Below are positions 1-8,963 of a DNA stretch of 55,059 nucleotides, piece by piece (the stretch's first letter is position 1; every line of letters begins with the position of its first letter). Source of the stretch: a virus; IMG/VR virus record IMGVR_UViG_3300017963_000062, positions 1 through 55,059 of that record; one strand, given 5' to 3'. The notes below the pieces were generated by a model, which ran no database searches, was not told the DNA's origin, and worked only from the letters and a program-made list of their open reading frames with translations. Position numbers and translations under genes: made by a program.

Positions 1-81
1 CCACAAGCCATTCCAAATTCTTTGAGCTGTAGACCAAATCCCATCCCAGATGTCTGTAGCCATTGACCACAAGCCATTCCA
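1..81. repeat. 81-bp terminal direct repeat, left copy (circular joint)
   Basis: Bases 1-81 are identical to 54979-55059. The tape measure reading frame is continuous when one copy is removed. The length is what a k-mer assembler leaves on a circular or circularly permuted molecule. The unit genome is therefore 54,978 bp. Confidence 0.95.
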
Positions 82-231
82 TACTTCTTGAGCAAGCGCC
101 CAAATCTTATCCCAAGCCTCGGTTGCATTAGACCATAGTTTTTTCCAAAGTGTTTCAGCCAATGACCACATTGTTTTCCAAAGATTTTCGGCAAAGCTCC
201 AAAGACCACGCCAAATCTTTGTTGCCAGATC
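1..231 (-). repeat. 33-bp tandem repeats encoding an 11-residue Trp repeat in the tape measure protein
   Basis: Blocks of 33 bp at 1-33, 34-66, 67-99, 100-132, 133-165, 166-198 and 199-231 each begin with cca on the + strand, which is Trp on the coding strand. They encode hendecads of the form [LIM]WSxAxxxW[DNK][GK]. The array continues on the other side of the joint (54830-54978), and a looser Trp-rich part extends up to about base 360. Such Trp-rich stretches are common in tape measure proteins. The genome joint lies inside the array, so the number of repeats there could be mis-assembled. Confidence 0.85.
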
Positions 232-3200
232 CCATATGGCTGCAAAACCATTTCTCACGAGATCAATAATTCCATCCCAAATTTTTTCCAATTCTCCCCA
301 TAGCTTTTTCCACACTCCAGTTATCCATCTCCACAGCTCTTTCCACTTCTTTTCAATCCACAACATGGATTTCTTTGATCCTTCAAGCATGGCTGCTGCA
401 ATTTCGTCAGGGCTAGAAGCTCCCATCCCAGCCTCTTCAGCTGCGACTCTAAATAGCTGTGATGTTTTTCCAAAAGCCTCTTGCAACTTTTTGTTGGCTT
501 GATTTATTCCCTCCTCGACCTTGTTTGGGAGATCTCCGAACATAGATGTAAAACCCTCAGAAACACCGCGCAACACAGCCTTTATAAGTTCTGGCAACAT
601 TTTGACGATCTCTACAAAAATTTTAGGCAACGCTTGAAAATATAGCTTGATGATCGATGTAATCAATCTCGCTGATCTCATTGAGGCTACAATCATTTTG
701 ATTAGAGCGTCTGGCAAAGTTTCCATCATGGATTCTATGATACTTGGCAGCTGATCCACCAAAGTTTCAAAAGCTGTCACAATTCCTTCAATGAACTCAG
801 CCGATTGAAATAATGATTTTGGGATCGATTCTATGAGATTTGGAATGAATTCCTGGACAAATCTGGTTAACGAATCAAACAAGGCTCCAAACGCTTCGTA
901 AAGCATTTTTGGAAAATCTGTTATCTTGTCCACAAGGGAAGCCACACCCTTAAGAATATCTGGGATCTTCAGAATAATGCCAATTATCATTGAACCCATT
1001 GACGCGCTCATCTCGGCCATGGCTGTAGAGGCTTGGCCAAGGAATCCGCTCATAGATTGCCCAAAGGCTTGCGAAGCGCCTTCAAAAAGTTCAGCCACAC
1101 CGCCAAGCGCACTTCCCACGTCACCAGCTACCTGTTGCCTTTGAGACTGCTGTTGCTTTCTGGCCTCTTCAATCTGCTGTTCTCTGGCAACACCAAGCAA
1201 TTCACGCTGCATTTTCAACTGTTTTTCTATTTCACTTGTAAGCAACCTCTTGCTTCTCAAGTGATCTCTTGTCTTGATGATTAAATCAATCTCTCTGTTG
1301 AATTGGTTGTTTATTCTTGTCTCTTGGTCTGCTCCAAAGTCTGCTATTGACTTCTGCAATTCGCCGTTCTTTGCTATTATTTTTTCAAGTGCTGAAAACT
1401 GTTTTTTATCTCTCTCTTCTTCCTTTCTTTGCTTGGCCTGCTTGATGGAAAGTTCAGTGGATTTTTTAATGAGCGCGATTCTTCTGTTTAGCTTTTTCAA
1501 CAATTCATCGTCAAGCTTTCCTATTTTCTTCATTCCTTCTATCTGCTTGTTAACGGCTTCTATTTCTATCTTTGACCTTATTTTTATAGATTCTATTCCT
1601 TTTCCTTCAAGGTTTGCAATCTCAATGCTTTTATCCAAGATAGCGGTGTCAGTCTCTTTAAGAATATCGTTCCTAATTCGAAGCTGGTTTATCTCTTCCT
1701 GCAACAGGGCTTTTCTTTTCTCAACTATCTTGTTGGCAAGCTCTTTTTCTGTACCCTTGATGTTAAAGATGTTTTGCATCTCAGCATTTAGCTTTTTAAT
1801 TTTAAGTGTTGTCTGTTCAAACTTGTCAGCGAGTGCAACCTGTCTTTCAAGCTCTGGGTCGAACCCCTTCATCATAGAGTCAGCTAGTTCTCTAACCCTT
1901 TTTCTAAATGACTCCACCAAGTCCATATTTTTCTTGGCCTCGTCACCATATCCCTTTTGTGCTTCAGTCGCTGCTATGGCGCTGTTTGTAAAGTAATCTA
2001 TCGTTAATCCATAGTTTTCCGTGTCTTTTGTAAGCGTGTTTATCAAGGTGTCTATTCTATGCAGCTCTTTGTTGTATTCAAACAATACTGCTTGATCGTC
2101 TACAAGCAACTTCCTCAGAGACAACAATGCTTTTTGCAGGTATAAAAAACTTTGTGCCAATCCCGTCAATACTGTAATAGCAGACCTCGAAATGAAGCCA
2201 ATCAGCTTTTCAAGAATTGATTTTGTTTCGGCTGTCTTTTCGTTCGTTTCTTCAATTTCATCAGACAGAAACCCTAGCGCAAGTCCCAAATCTCTGATTA
2301 CTGCCATAAAAGCAACTGACTTTTCCGTTAACTCTTTAAAAGCATCATAAAAAAGCCATATCAAAGCTATTAGAGGCAGTATTCTTAAAAAGATGGTTTT
2401 CAGTGTTCCTATGATCGCGATATTAACGCCTAGATATGCCTTGGCTGCAGCAGCAAGAAATTTATAAGCCAAGATAAGGCCCATCAATGTAAACGTATAT
2501 TTAATTATCTTGCCTGTTATAATCAGCGTTACTCCGAGTATGTCTCTTGTCATCCCTATGGCTTTCAATAAAGCCTCTGGCATCGAATTCCACCACCTAT
2601 GCAACTTTATCAATACTTTCAAATATGCCCTTGTTGCCACCCCTGTTTCTGCCATTTTTCTAGACAACTCATCTTGTTCTTTTGTAAGCAGCATGGTTTG
2701 ACCTGCAACTGTGTCTATGGCTGAAGCAGAAGCCCCTCTAATAGCATTGGTCTTTTTGATTAAAGCCTGCAACCTAACTTGTACTTTCTCTTCTCTTGTC
2801 AATTGGTTTACCAAAAGACCCGTTGAATCCAACATCTTGCTGTTTTCAATGGTGGCATCTCTGATATCAATCCCAAGACCAAGTACCGATTGAGCTGTCA
2901 TGCCAAGGGAATTAACCATCAATTGTGTTACTTCTGAAACCTTTCTACCTGTATTGCTGGCAACATCTACGGCTATTTCTGATAATTTCATCATTTGTTT
3001 TGGAACTAACCCTAATATTGTTCCTTCGGCTACGATCAATTTCATGCTTTTAACAATTTCTTCTCTTGCGAAAATGGAATTATCAACAAGCATCTCTAGT
3101 TTTTCATTCCATTCGTCAAGGCTTCCAACTGCCGCCTCTCCAAATTCTTTTGTAAAACCTTTAACTGTAAACGTAAATTGATTCATTACTGCTTGAAATT

Positions 3201-4803
3201 TGATAAACTTATCTTGAGCTGCAATAAGTGAGTTAATTAATTTATGTCCAAGGCTTTCTATCAAAGATCCTATCCATGACATGGCCAGCGCAATGGCACC
3301 AGCAAGGCTTGTGGTCAATATGGAAACAAATTTTAAGACTTGTCCCGTACCTCTCACAAAAGCATTATCGCTTTGTTCCATTGCATACCCAAGGCCCAGC
3401 AAAGCAGGTGCCAATATTCCAACAGCTTCTACAGCACTCAACAAGGAAAGTGAGAAAGTGCCTCTAATCGTTTTAGCTGTGTTTATAGAAAGTTTTTTCA
3501 TCCCTTGCAAAACTTTGTCATATTTAGACGCTGCAACAGTTAAAAAATCTACAGGCTTTTTAACTGCTGAGGCTGTTTCCTTGAATGACTTCTTGACGCC
3601 TACAGCAAAATCAGAGGCTGTCCAGGCAGCTTTATTCATCGCATTACGCACTATCTCGAATTCTGAAGCTATAGTTAGACCTATCGCCCCGACCGCTGTA
3701 ACCTTCAGAGTGTCCAATGCAACACCAAACCTTTCAGACCACTTAATTGCATCATCATATTTTTCTTTTACGGTATCAAAACTTTCTTTCACAACATCTT
3801 TTATAACTGCTGTTTTGGCAGAAAAATCCACAACAGAATCTGATATTTTGTTTATCTGGTCTGCAAGGTTTGGATTGCCTTTTATTCTGGCAATATTTGA
3901 CATTAAGGATAGAAGTCTTGTAACTTTCTTCAACCTTTCCGGGTCTGATAAAAATTCTAGAATATCTATAAAATTTACAATTTGTTGAGACAAGAAAGCA
4001 AAAGCATTTTGTACACTTTTAACTATATTGGCAATCTTGTTGTATATTCTCGTGAAAACGCTTACTTGCTCGGCACTTTTCTTAGTCGCCTTTGTAACTT
4101 TTATGGTTTCTTTTGTAGTTTCAGAAAGTTGATCCCTGTATTTTGATATATTCTCACTCAAACCATTTACAGTTTTTGCAAGTACAATATTTTTATTTGC
4201 GCTATTCTCTATATTTCTCTCATATTTTTCCTGCAAATCCATCGACTGTTTTATTATGTCGTTGTTTTTTTCTATTGAATTCTGCAATTCTGTAAATTGT
4301 CTTGATGTATCAATTTCAAATTCTGCTTTGCCGCTCAAAACCTTGTCAAGATCGCCTTTCTTTTTTGTAACGCTGTCAATAAAACCTTCTACGCTTTGAG
4401 TGTTTTGATTCATGGATGATGAAACAGAATCAGAAAGTTTCAAAAAATCTTCAGACAAGCTTGATATCTCAGAGGAAAGATTAGAGTAATCATCTGTAAC
4501 CTTTTGTACCTCTGCTCTATGATTTTCAGATGACTTTGACATTTTGTTGAAGTGGTCTTGCTTTGCCACCATTGCAAACTTTGACATTAACGCGGAAGCC
4601 TTTAATGTTGTCTTTGACAATGATTCTGCAATCCTTTTATACTTTCCTTCGATCTCATCCATTGATGAAGATGTTTTAGTGGCTGATCTTTCGGCTTTTT
4701 CAGAAAGTGATGAAAAGGCGTTACCTATATCATTCAACGCTCTTTTTGTATCTTTGTTGTTGACTTCAATGTCAATAACCAGCTTGGTTTTATCTATAGC
4801 CAT
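1..4803 (-). CDS. Tail tape measure protein, N-terminal 1601 codons (runs off the left edge)
   Basis: The frame is open from an ATG at 4803 to base 1. I read most of it codon by codon and found no stop. It continues in the same frame into 54978-53998 across the circular joint, giving about 1,927 residues in all. The start has GGGAG upstream and follows the chaperone stop at 4805. The first ~450 residues are charged and coiled-coil-like. A hydrophobic middle part follows, and near base 360 a Trp-rich tandem repeat begins. Tape measure proteins set siphophage tail length; at the usual ~1.5 Angstrom per residue this implies a tail near 290 nm (inference). The position directly after the frameshifted chaperones is the classical one. 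It contains no GTTTAAAC site, unlike most of the genome. Confidence 0.93.
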   Translation of the reverse strand, partial: MAIDKTKLVIDIEVNNKDTKRALNDIGNAFSSLSEKAERSATKTSSSMDEIEGKYKRIAESLSKTTLKASALMSKFAMVAKQDHFNKMSKSSENHRAEVQKVTDDYSNLSSEISSLSEDFLKLSDSVSSSMNQNTQSVEGFIDSVTKKKGDLDKVLSGKAEFEIDTSRQFTELQNSIEKNNDIIKQSMDLQEKYERNIENSANKNIVLAKTVNGLSENISKYRDQLSETTKETIKVTKATKKSAEQVSVFTRIYNKIANIVKSVQNAFAFLSQQIVNFIDILEFLSDPERLKKVTRLLSLMSNIARIKGNPNLADQINKISDSVVDFSAKTAVIKDVVKESFDTVKEKYDDAIKWSERFGVALDTLKVTAVGAIGLTIASEFEIVRNAMNKAAWTASDFAVGVKKSFKETASAVKKPVDFLTVAASKYDKVLQGMKKLSINTAKTIRGTFSLSLLSAVEAVGILAPALLGLGYAMEQSDNAFVRGTGQVLKFVSILTTSLAGAIALAMSWIGSLIESLGHKLINSLIAAQDKFIKFQAVMNQFTFTVKGFTKEFGEAAVGSLDEWNEKLEMLVDNSIFAREEIVKSMKLIVAEGTILGLVPKQMMKLSEIAVDVASNTGRKVSEVTQLMVNSLGMTAQSVLGLGIDIRDATIENSKMLDSTGLLVNQLTREEKVQVRLQALIKKTNAIRGASASAIDTVAGQTMLLTKEQDELSRKMAETGVATRAYLKVLIKLHRWWNSMPEALLKAIGMTRDILGVTLIITGKIIKYTFTLMGLILAYKFLAAAAKAYLGVNIAIIGTLKTIFLRILPLIALIWLFYDAFKELTEKSVAFMAVIRDLGLALGFLSDEIEETNEKTAETKSILEKLIGFISRSAITVLTGLAQSFLYLQKALLSLRKLLVDDQAVLFEYNKELHRIDTLINTLTKDTENYGLTIDYFTNSAIAATEAQKGYGDEAKKNMDLVESFRKRVRELADSMMKGFDPELERQVALADKFEQTTLKIKKLNAEMQNIFNIKGTEKELANKIVEKRKALLQEEINQLRIRNDILKETDTAILDKSIEIANLEGKGIESIKIRSKIEIEAVNKQIEGMKKIGKLDDELLKKLNRRIALIKKSTELSIKQAKQRKEEERDKKQFSALEKIIAKNGELQKSIADFGADQETRINNQFNREIDLIIKTRDHLRSKRLLTSEIEKQLKMQRELLGVAREQQIEEARKQQQSQRQQVAGDVGSALGGVAELFEGASQAFGQSMSGFLGQASTAMAEMSASMGSMIIGIILKIPDILKGVASLVDKITDFPKMLYEAFGALFDSLTRFVQEFIPNLIESIPKSLFQSAEFIEGIVTAFETLVDQLPSIIESMMETLPDALIKMIVASMRSARLITSIIKLYFQALPKIFVEIVKMLPELIKAVLRGVSEGFTSMFGDLPNKVEEGINQANKKLQEAFGKTSQLFRVAAEEAGMGASSPDEIAAAMLEGSKKSMLWIEKKWKELWRWITGVWKKLWGELEKIWDGIIDLVRNGFAAIWDLATKIWRGLWSFAENLWKTMWSLAETLWKKLWSNATEAWDKIWALAQEVWNGLWSMATDIWDGIWSTAQRIWNGLW

Positions 4804-4804
4804 T

Positions 4805-5269
4805 TCATCTCCCAGGCTTGTTGTTGCTTCCTTTGCCAGAATTAAAGCTTTTTGCAACCGTGTTGAATTTCTCGTTGAATTCCAAAGTTTTTTTCAGAGG
4901 CCCAAAAGTTGACACTAGATCAATCCAAAAATATTCCTGGTTGTTTAAACCACCTTCATCGGGCCATGTTCCTGTTTCAAGTATAGCAATCAAAGTCTTA
5001 AAAATCATCATGGCCGTTGGATCGTCCCTTGTGACCTTTGCCGGACAAAATCCAAACGATGGACCTCCAACCTCCATTTGTATTGGGAAAACCGAACCGT
5101 CAGCCTCAGTAAAATCATATCTGTTTTCTCGGCAACGCCTAAGCTTTGCTATCGAATCATTATATTTTTTTGTATTGGGATCTTTAAGACACTTGTCACA
5201 AGAGAAAGGCCGACCTCTTCGGCTCAATTCCGAATGGTCGGCATACTGCAAGGCCATAAGAGCGGTTAC
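4805..5269 (-). CDS. Tail assembly chaperone, C-terminal (gpT-like) part made by -1 frameshift
   Basis: This open frame (150 residues from the internal ATG at 5257) lies -1 relative to the preceding chaperone. It is open from the slip site at 5269-5275, so the frameshifted product would be about 318 residues (164 + 154). The piece has a four-cysteine start (CDKCLKD, later FGFCPAK) and acidic and aromatic patches. In siphophages such as lambda the G and GT products chaperone the tape measure protein before tail assembly and are absent from the virion. The position between tail tube and tape measure and the slippery heptamer support the same role. Independent translation from 5257 cannot be excluded. 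Confidence 0.8.
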   Translation of the reverse strand, partial: VTALMALQYADHSELSRRGRPFSCDKCLKDPNTKKYNDSIAKLRRCRENRYDFTEADGSVFPIQMEVGGPSFGFCPAKVTRDDPTAMMIFKTLIAILETGTWPDEGGLNNQEYFWIDLVSTFGPLKKTLEFNEKFNTVAKSFNSGKGSNNKPGR

Positions 5270-5760
5270 TTTTTTTTAAGGATCTCTGTATTGTCCTTGT
5301 GGGTAAGGTAGAAGGAATATATATCATCCAATATTCCATAACTTCCCAATTCTGCAAGCAGCTCGTCAGTGACAAAACCATGCTTGTCTTTTTTAAAAAC
5401 GATCTTTTTAGCTAAAGGCAAGGTGTCTGGATTCTCAATTCCGCAAAGTACACATTTTACTGTTGCATACTTGTGCTTGCCAAGTTTAAACCCGAATTCA
5501 TCCTTTTTCCCGTCACCGCCAAGAGAAGCATTGTCAATCAATACTTGCTTCTTGTGGGTGAGAGAAAAATTTATCTTGAATCTCGTAGGCTGGGAATCTG
5601 GCTTTAATGTGCAATGCTTTTCAAAGTCCCAAGTTTCTCGGTACTTCTCCAAATTGCTGTTTGGTTCTCCTGTAGCGTCGTCAAATTCCAAATCAATTGC
5701 ATCATCCTTTGGTGAGATGAAATCAATGACGCCTAAAGTTTCCGGTTTCAAAAAAGCCAT
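5266..5760 (-). CDS. Tail assembly chaperone (gpG-like)
   Basis: A 164-residue protein with a strong AAGGGGGG ribosome site. It ends in a lysine run (EILKKK) directly before TAA. The last codons sit on the slippery sequence, so a fraction of ribosomes should shift -1 into the next frame and make the longer chaperone. The sequence is otherwise lineage-specific: an acidic N-terminus, a Cys pair near residue 103 and a helical C-terminus. The call rests on synteny (tail tube, this gene, frameshift partner, tape measure) and the slip site rather than on sequence similarity. Confidence 0.8.
   Translation of the reverse strand: MAFLKPETLGVIDFISPKDDAIDLEFDDATGEPNSNLEKYRETWDFEKHCTLKPDSQPTRFKINFSLTHKKQVLIDNASLGGDGKKDEFGFKLGKHKYATVKCVLCGIENPDTLPLAKKIVFKKDKHGFVTDELLAELGSYGILDDIYSFYLTHKDNTEILKKK
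5269..5275 (-). promoter_or_regulatory. Programmed -1 ribosomal frameshift site A AAA AAG
   Basis: On the coding strand the frame reads CTT AAA AAA AAG TAA. The last seven bases before the stop form A AAA AAG in the zero frame, one of the strongest bacterial -1 slip heptamers (used in dnaX). After slippage the next codon is GTA and the frame opens into the gpT-like part. The adjoining zero-frame stop should favour pausing. Confidence 0.85.
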
Positions 5761-5777
5761 AAACCCCCCCTTAGATA

Positions 5778-7028
5778 TTAGATAAAGCTGACTGTTATTT
5801 CGTCAGCTGCTGTAAATGCTGATTCAAACGCCGTTCCAGAAAATTCTACAGGAATACTGCCAGTATCTGGAAGTGAAAAACCTGGATAATTGAAAATTGC
5901 TGAAGGAATCTCAAATTTTCCATGTCTTCCAGCAACATCACCAACTATTGCAGTTATTGCCTGGCCTTCAAATCTCTTGACTTTATGAAGGAATTCCACC
6001 ATCTCATCTGAAAGATTGAAAGACAATGATACTTCGACTGTCAACCTGTCTCCTGGGACATAATATTTCCCGCTTAAATTTTTTGTACCATAACAGTAAT
6101 CAACTAACTCGTGGTTCCCGTTTATGTTTAGTCCCAATGATCTAAAGCAACTGGTGCCAAGGTTAGCGATGCTCACGGAACCTACAAGACCAGTTTGAAT
6201 ATCATTGATTGCACTCAAAGCCGCATCATCGGCTTCATAGTATACGAGATAAATCTCAGTCCCAGCTCCCCCAGAACCATCGGCGTCAGCAAGGACCGCG
6301 CCACCCAAACTAATGGTGTCGGTTGTTGTGTTAATTGCTGTTATCAGCCTTGGTGATCCATCTGGGGTATCAGCAGAACGGCTGTTGTCACCCTTGATAA
6401 TCATCACCGCACCGCCAACTTCAAAACGTTCAGATTCTCCAGCTCCAACAACGATGTCATTGGTTGTATTGTTGTCTGCTGTTGATTGGCCGATACCAAT
6501 GAGATATGACTCTCCAGCATTTCCCGCCCATTCACATGTTGCTTGTCCGTCGCCAGGCAACTGAACATTGTTTGACATGACAAAAGCGCCAATTGTTTGC
6601 CTGGCCCACTTGTCGCCAACTTCCATTAATGTAAAAGTCAAATCTGGAGTTTCTGAAGGATCATAGACAGCTCCTGCCGTTGCAGTTTCCTTGCCAAGCA
6701 AGGACTTCCATAGAACTCTAAACGCTGGGTCGATCTCGGCCACGTTTGCGGCTCCAAGAGTCGTATCAATATTGAAATATGTGGAAAAGTTCCAGGCGGT
6801 TGAATTTTTCTGCTCTAACACAGATGAGTGATGTCTTCCACTTCTTTGTGGTGAACTCTCAAATGGAGCTTCAAAGTTGATCGCTCCACCAGGCATTGTA
6901 AAAAAGAAATCAGTCGCTGCAGGGTAAACCATTGTTCCCCTGGTTACTTCCTCTTTCAAATAAAAACGCTGTTCCAAAGATATGCTGTCATTTCCAGACG
7001 CATATAAATTAGGATAATTCTTAGCCAT
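5778..7028 (-). CDS. Major tail tube protein
   Basis: A 416-residue protein when started at the ATG at 7028, which has GAGGATCAAA before it; an upstream in-frame ATG at 7040 overlaps that site. The sequence is beta-rich and low in charge, with glycine and threonine stretches. The C-terminal part has the look of a tail tube fold: a conserved-looking block on natively binding partners, then an alternating hydrophobic end (EFSGTAFES, ITVSFI). It lies between the tail terminator-like gene and the chaperones, where the tube gene is expected. It is longer than many tube proteins (~200-300 residues), and the region around residues 180-270 could be an added surface domain. Confidence 0.75.
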   Translation of the reverse strand: MAKNYPNLYASGNDSISLEQRFYLKEEVTRGTMVYPAATDFFFTMPGGAINFEAPFESSPQRSGRHHSSVLEQKNSTAWNFSTYFNIDTTLGAANVAEIDPAFRVLWKSLLGKETATAGAVYDPSETPDLTFTLMEVGDKWARQTIGAFVMSNNVQLPGDGQATCEWAGNAGESYLIGIGQSTADNNTTNDIVVGAGESERFEVGGAVMIIKGDNSRSADTPDGSPRLITAINTTTDTISLGGAVLADADGSGGAGTEIYLVYYEADDAALSAINDIQTGLVGSVSIANLGTSCFRSLGLNINGNHELVDYCYGTKNLSGKYYVPGDRLTVEVSLSFNLSDEMVEFLHKVKRFEGQAITAIVGDVAGRHGKFEIPSAIFNYPGFSLPDTGSIPVEFSGTAFESAFTAADEITVSFI

Positions 7029-7076
7029 TTTGATCCTCAATCATGAAGTTGTTGTTTAAACGTCATGACTTGAAAA

Positions 7077-7541
7077 CTAGCAGGCACTTCTAGTAATTGG
7101 CTCGTAATACTCTACCTGGACACCAATGGTTGATATGTAATTCGGGTCAAGCATGTGTAGGTCTGTCACAGAATCGATCAACGTGACGCTGGTCACGTAA
7201 TTCAAGCCTAGCTTTGGATCTTCCATAATCGCTCTTTTAACCGATTCTTCCAAATCCCATAGCTCTTTTTGATCGACAACGCCCAGCTCTTCCGTCGTCC
7301 TCATGCAAATCTCTACAGCCAAAAACCATTGTGTTCTTGACCTTGACATTTCATGATTGACAGTAGCAGACAAGTCGATAATCTGAACCGCTGGCAGCTC
7401 GAAATCTTGGTAGTCGGATATGTTTATCTTCACTTTGTCAAACGATACCACGCCTATATCGTGCGAGTACCCTCCAGCAATGGTAACACCCTCTACTCTC
7501 GATTTCAGAGCGTCGGCAATCTGTGCCTTGAATCCCGCCAT
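7077..7541 (-). CDS. Tail terminator / tail completion protein
   Basis: A 154-residue protein starting MAGFKAQIADALKSRVEGV. A small alpha/beta protein with an N-terminal helix, beta strands and an EEL..VDQKELWDLEE helix matches the size and layout of phage tail terminators, which stop tail tube growth and join tail to head. It follows the gp10-like gene and precedes the tube gene, the usual slot. A GTTTAAAC site lies 21 bases upstream of the ATG, and another separates it from the tube gene. Confidence 0.6.
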   Translation of the reverse strand: MAGFKAQIADALKSRVEGVTIAGGYSHDIGVVSFDKVKINISDYQDFELPAVQIIDLSATVNHEMSRSRTQWFLAVEICMRTTEELGVVDQKELWDLEESVKRAIMEDPKLGLNYVTSVTLIDSVTDLHMLDPNYISTIGVQVEYYEPITRSAC

Positions 7542-7598
7542 GCTCTATTCTCGAATATTTTGTTTAAACGCTGTGTGTCAGAATTATGGCATATAACC

Positions 7599-8078
7599 TT
7601 AGATTGCATCAAGCATATATTGAACAATACGCGTTTTATGCTTTTCATAAGCAGGGTAAAGGTACGGCCTTCCTTGCTTGTCTATCCGTCTTTGATGTGC
7701 TCTAACCCTTGCTATGGTTGCCTTTTCTAGGCTCCTTCCAAATGCTCTGGTAATGACTCGATTGTGGGATCTTACAGGCACTTGCCCATGAAAACCAAAT
7801 TCCCAAAAAGCGGCATAAGGCACCCCAAAAGATCCAATCGAAATCCCGTTTACATCCCCGCGCTTGTAGAATTCCCAGCGAAGGGAGTTAATAAGACGCC
7901 CGGTGTCAATGAGTCCTTGACGCCTTACATTTAGTTTTGCCTGGGATGTGATGAGAATGGCGGCCCTTTGCAAAGCTCTTTTGACCGCTGTAGAATCTGG
8001 TGCAGCAGCCGCCTGCCTTTCTTTGATCTTTTCTATGATGCTCCTCATGTTCAGCATTCGTACTTTAAAGCTGTCCAT
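7599..8078 (-). CDS. HK97 gp10-like head-tail joining protein
   Basis: A 159-residue basic protein. An N-terminal helix, then R.AAILITSQAKLNVRRQGLIDTGRLINSLRWE, then YAAFWEFGFHG: the TGRL..S..W pattern and the Y...WEFG turn are typical of the gp10 family (HK97_gp10/Minor_tail_Z-like). These proteins act at the head-tail joint. The start overlaps the connector stop (TAATG), so translation is coupled. Confidence 0.75.
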   Translation of the reverse strand: MDSFKVRMLNMRSIIEKIKERQAAAAPDSTAVKRALQRAAILITSQAKLNVRRQGLIDTGRLINSLRWEFYKRGDVNGISIGSFGVPYAAFWEFGFHGQVPVRSHNRVITRAFGRSLEKATIARVRAHQRRIDKQGRPYLYPAYEKHKTRIVQYMLDAI

Positions 8079-8704
8079 TAGAGATTCCTTATTGGCTCAA
8101 CAGGTGCAATCATTTCGGCTCGTTTGTAGTTGTCAAGTATGAGCGTCGAGGACTCTGGAAGCCCTTGTATCAAAGTAATGTTTTCTTCTCCCTTGGACTT
8201 GTTGGAGAATGTCCAGTTCTTTTGCTGCTGTTGCTCGTAATAAAAGGCTACTGCAATTTTGCAGGCTAGTTGCAAATCGGCTGGAACGTCATCAAAGGCA
8301 ACGTATCCAGCCTTATAAATCACTTGGATATTTTTTCTAGCCCTTGGGAATATTGCATCAAATCTCTCAACTATAAACCCATCTCCTGTTTCATCGTTGA
8401 ACACTTCATAGTTGGATGGATCTAACAAGTTGTCAACTCCGAATTGCCTCTTGTCGTCCACATGAATTGATGTAATCGAGTTTATGGGCCAATGGCTTAA
8501 AAGGATCTCTGTAATGCCTACACCGTTGAATCTTTCAGTGTGCTCCACCTCTCTAAACTTCCTGTTGCAGTAGTTTTCAGAGAGAGAAGAGCAAGAGTTT
8601 ATAAACCCTTCAACAAGTGTATCCTGGCTCGTTTCTGTCGATGGAATTCCAAGATATATTTTTGTTGGTGCCAATTCTATTAGAGCGTTTGCATTAAGCG
8701 CCAT
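8078..8704 (-). CDS. Head-tail connector, HK97 gp6-like
   Basis: A 208-residue protein. The N-terminal helical block (STETSQDTLVEGFINSCSS with YCNRKF and V.HTERFNG) and the later block with P.DLQLACKIAVAFYY match the gp6/gp15 adaptor family, which forms the ring under the portal. The ribosome site GGGAGG is placed directly after a GTTTAAAC site at 8717. It precedes the gp10-like gene with a TAATG overlap, a common order in HK97-like phages. Confidence 0.75.
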   Translation of the reverse strand: MALNANALIELAPTKIYLGIPSTETSQDTLVEGFINSCSSLSENYCNRKFREVEHTERFNGVGITEILLSHWPINSITSIHVDDKRQFGVDNLLDPSNYEVFNDETGDGFIVERFDAIFPRARKNIQVIYKAGYVAFDDVPADLQLACKIAVAFYYEQQQQKNWTFSNKSKGEENITLIQGLPESSTLILDNYKRAEMIAPVEPIRNL

Positions 8705-8735
8705 TCAAACCTCCCTGTTTAAACGCCACTTTGTT

Positions 8736-8963
8736 TCACGCCTTCCTAGTTGGCTGCTTCATCTTCATACGTGAAGGTTCTGATGTTTCAACAAAAAGCG
8801 GCTTGTCTTCATTTTCGTTAAATTTCGAAAGTATCCAAAGACCTTCCTCGGCCGTACAATCAAAAATCTCGTTTGTTTTAATACTAATACCCATTGTACC
8901 ACTGTCGTTTTTTATGTGTAGTGAGATGGGTGATCTTTTTTGCCCAACATATTTAAGTTTCAT
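8736..8963 (-). CDS. Small virion-associated protein (75 aa)
   Basis: A short basic beta-rich protein beginning MKLKYVGQKRSPISLHI. Similar small proteins lie before gp6 connectors in many phages, but I cannot assign a role. It overlaps the end of the upstream gene by 11 bases, indicating coupling within the head operon. Confidence 0.6.
   Translation of the reverse strand: MKLKYVGQKRSPISLHIKNDSGTMGISIKTNEIFDCTAEEGLWILSKFNENEDKPLFVETSEPSRMKMKQPTRKA

Noticed and set aside
1-4803. Plus-strand frames of 60-240 residues within the tape measure gene
   Set aside because: They are shadows of a continuous minus-strand frame and read as hydrophobic low-complexity sequence.
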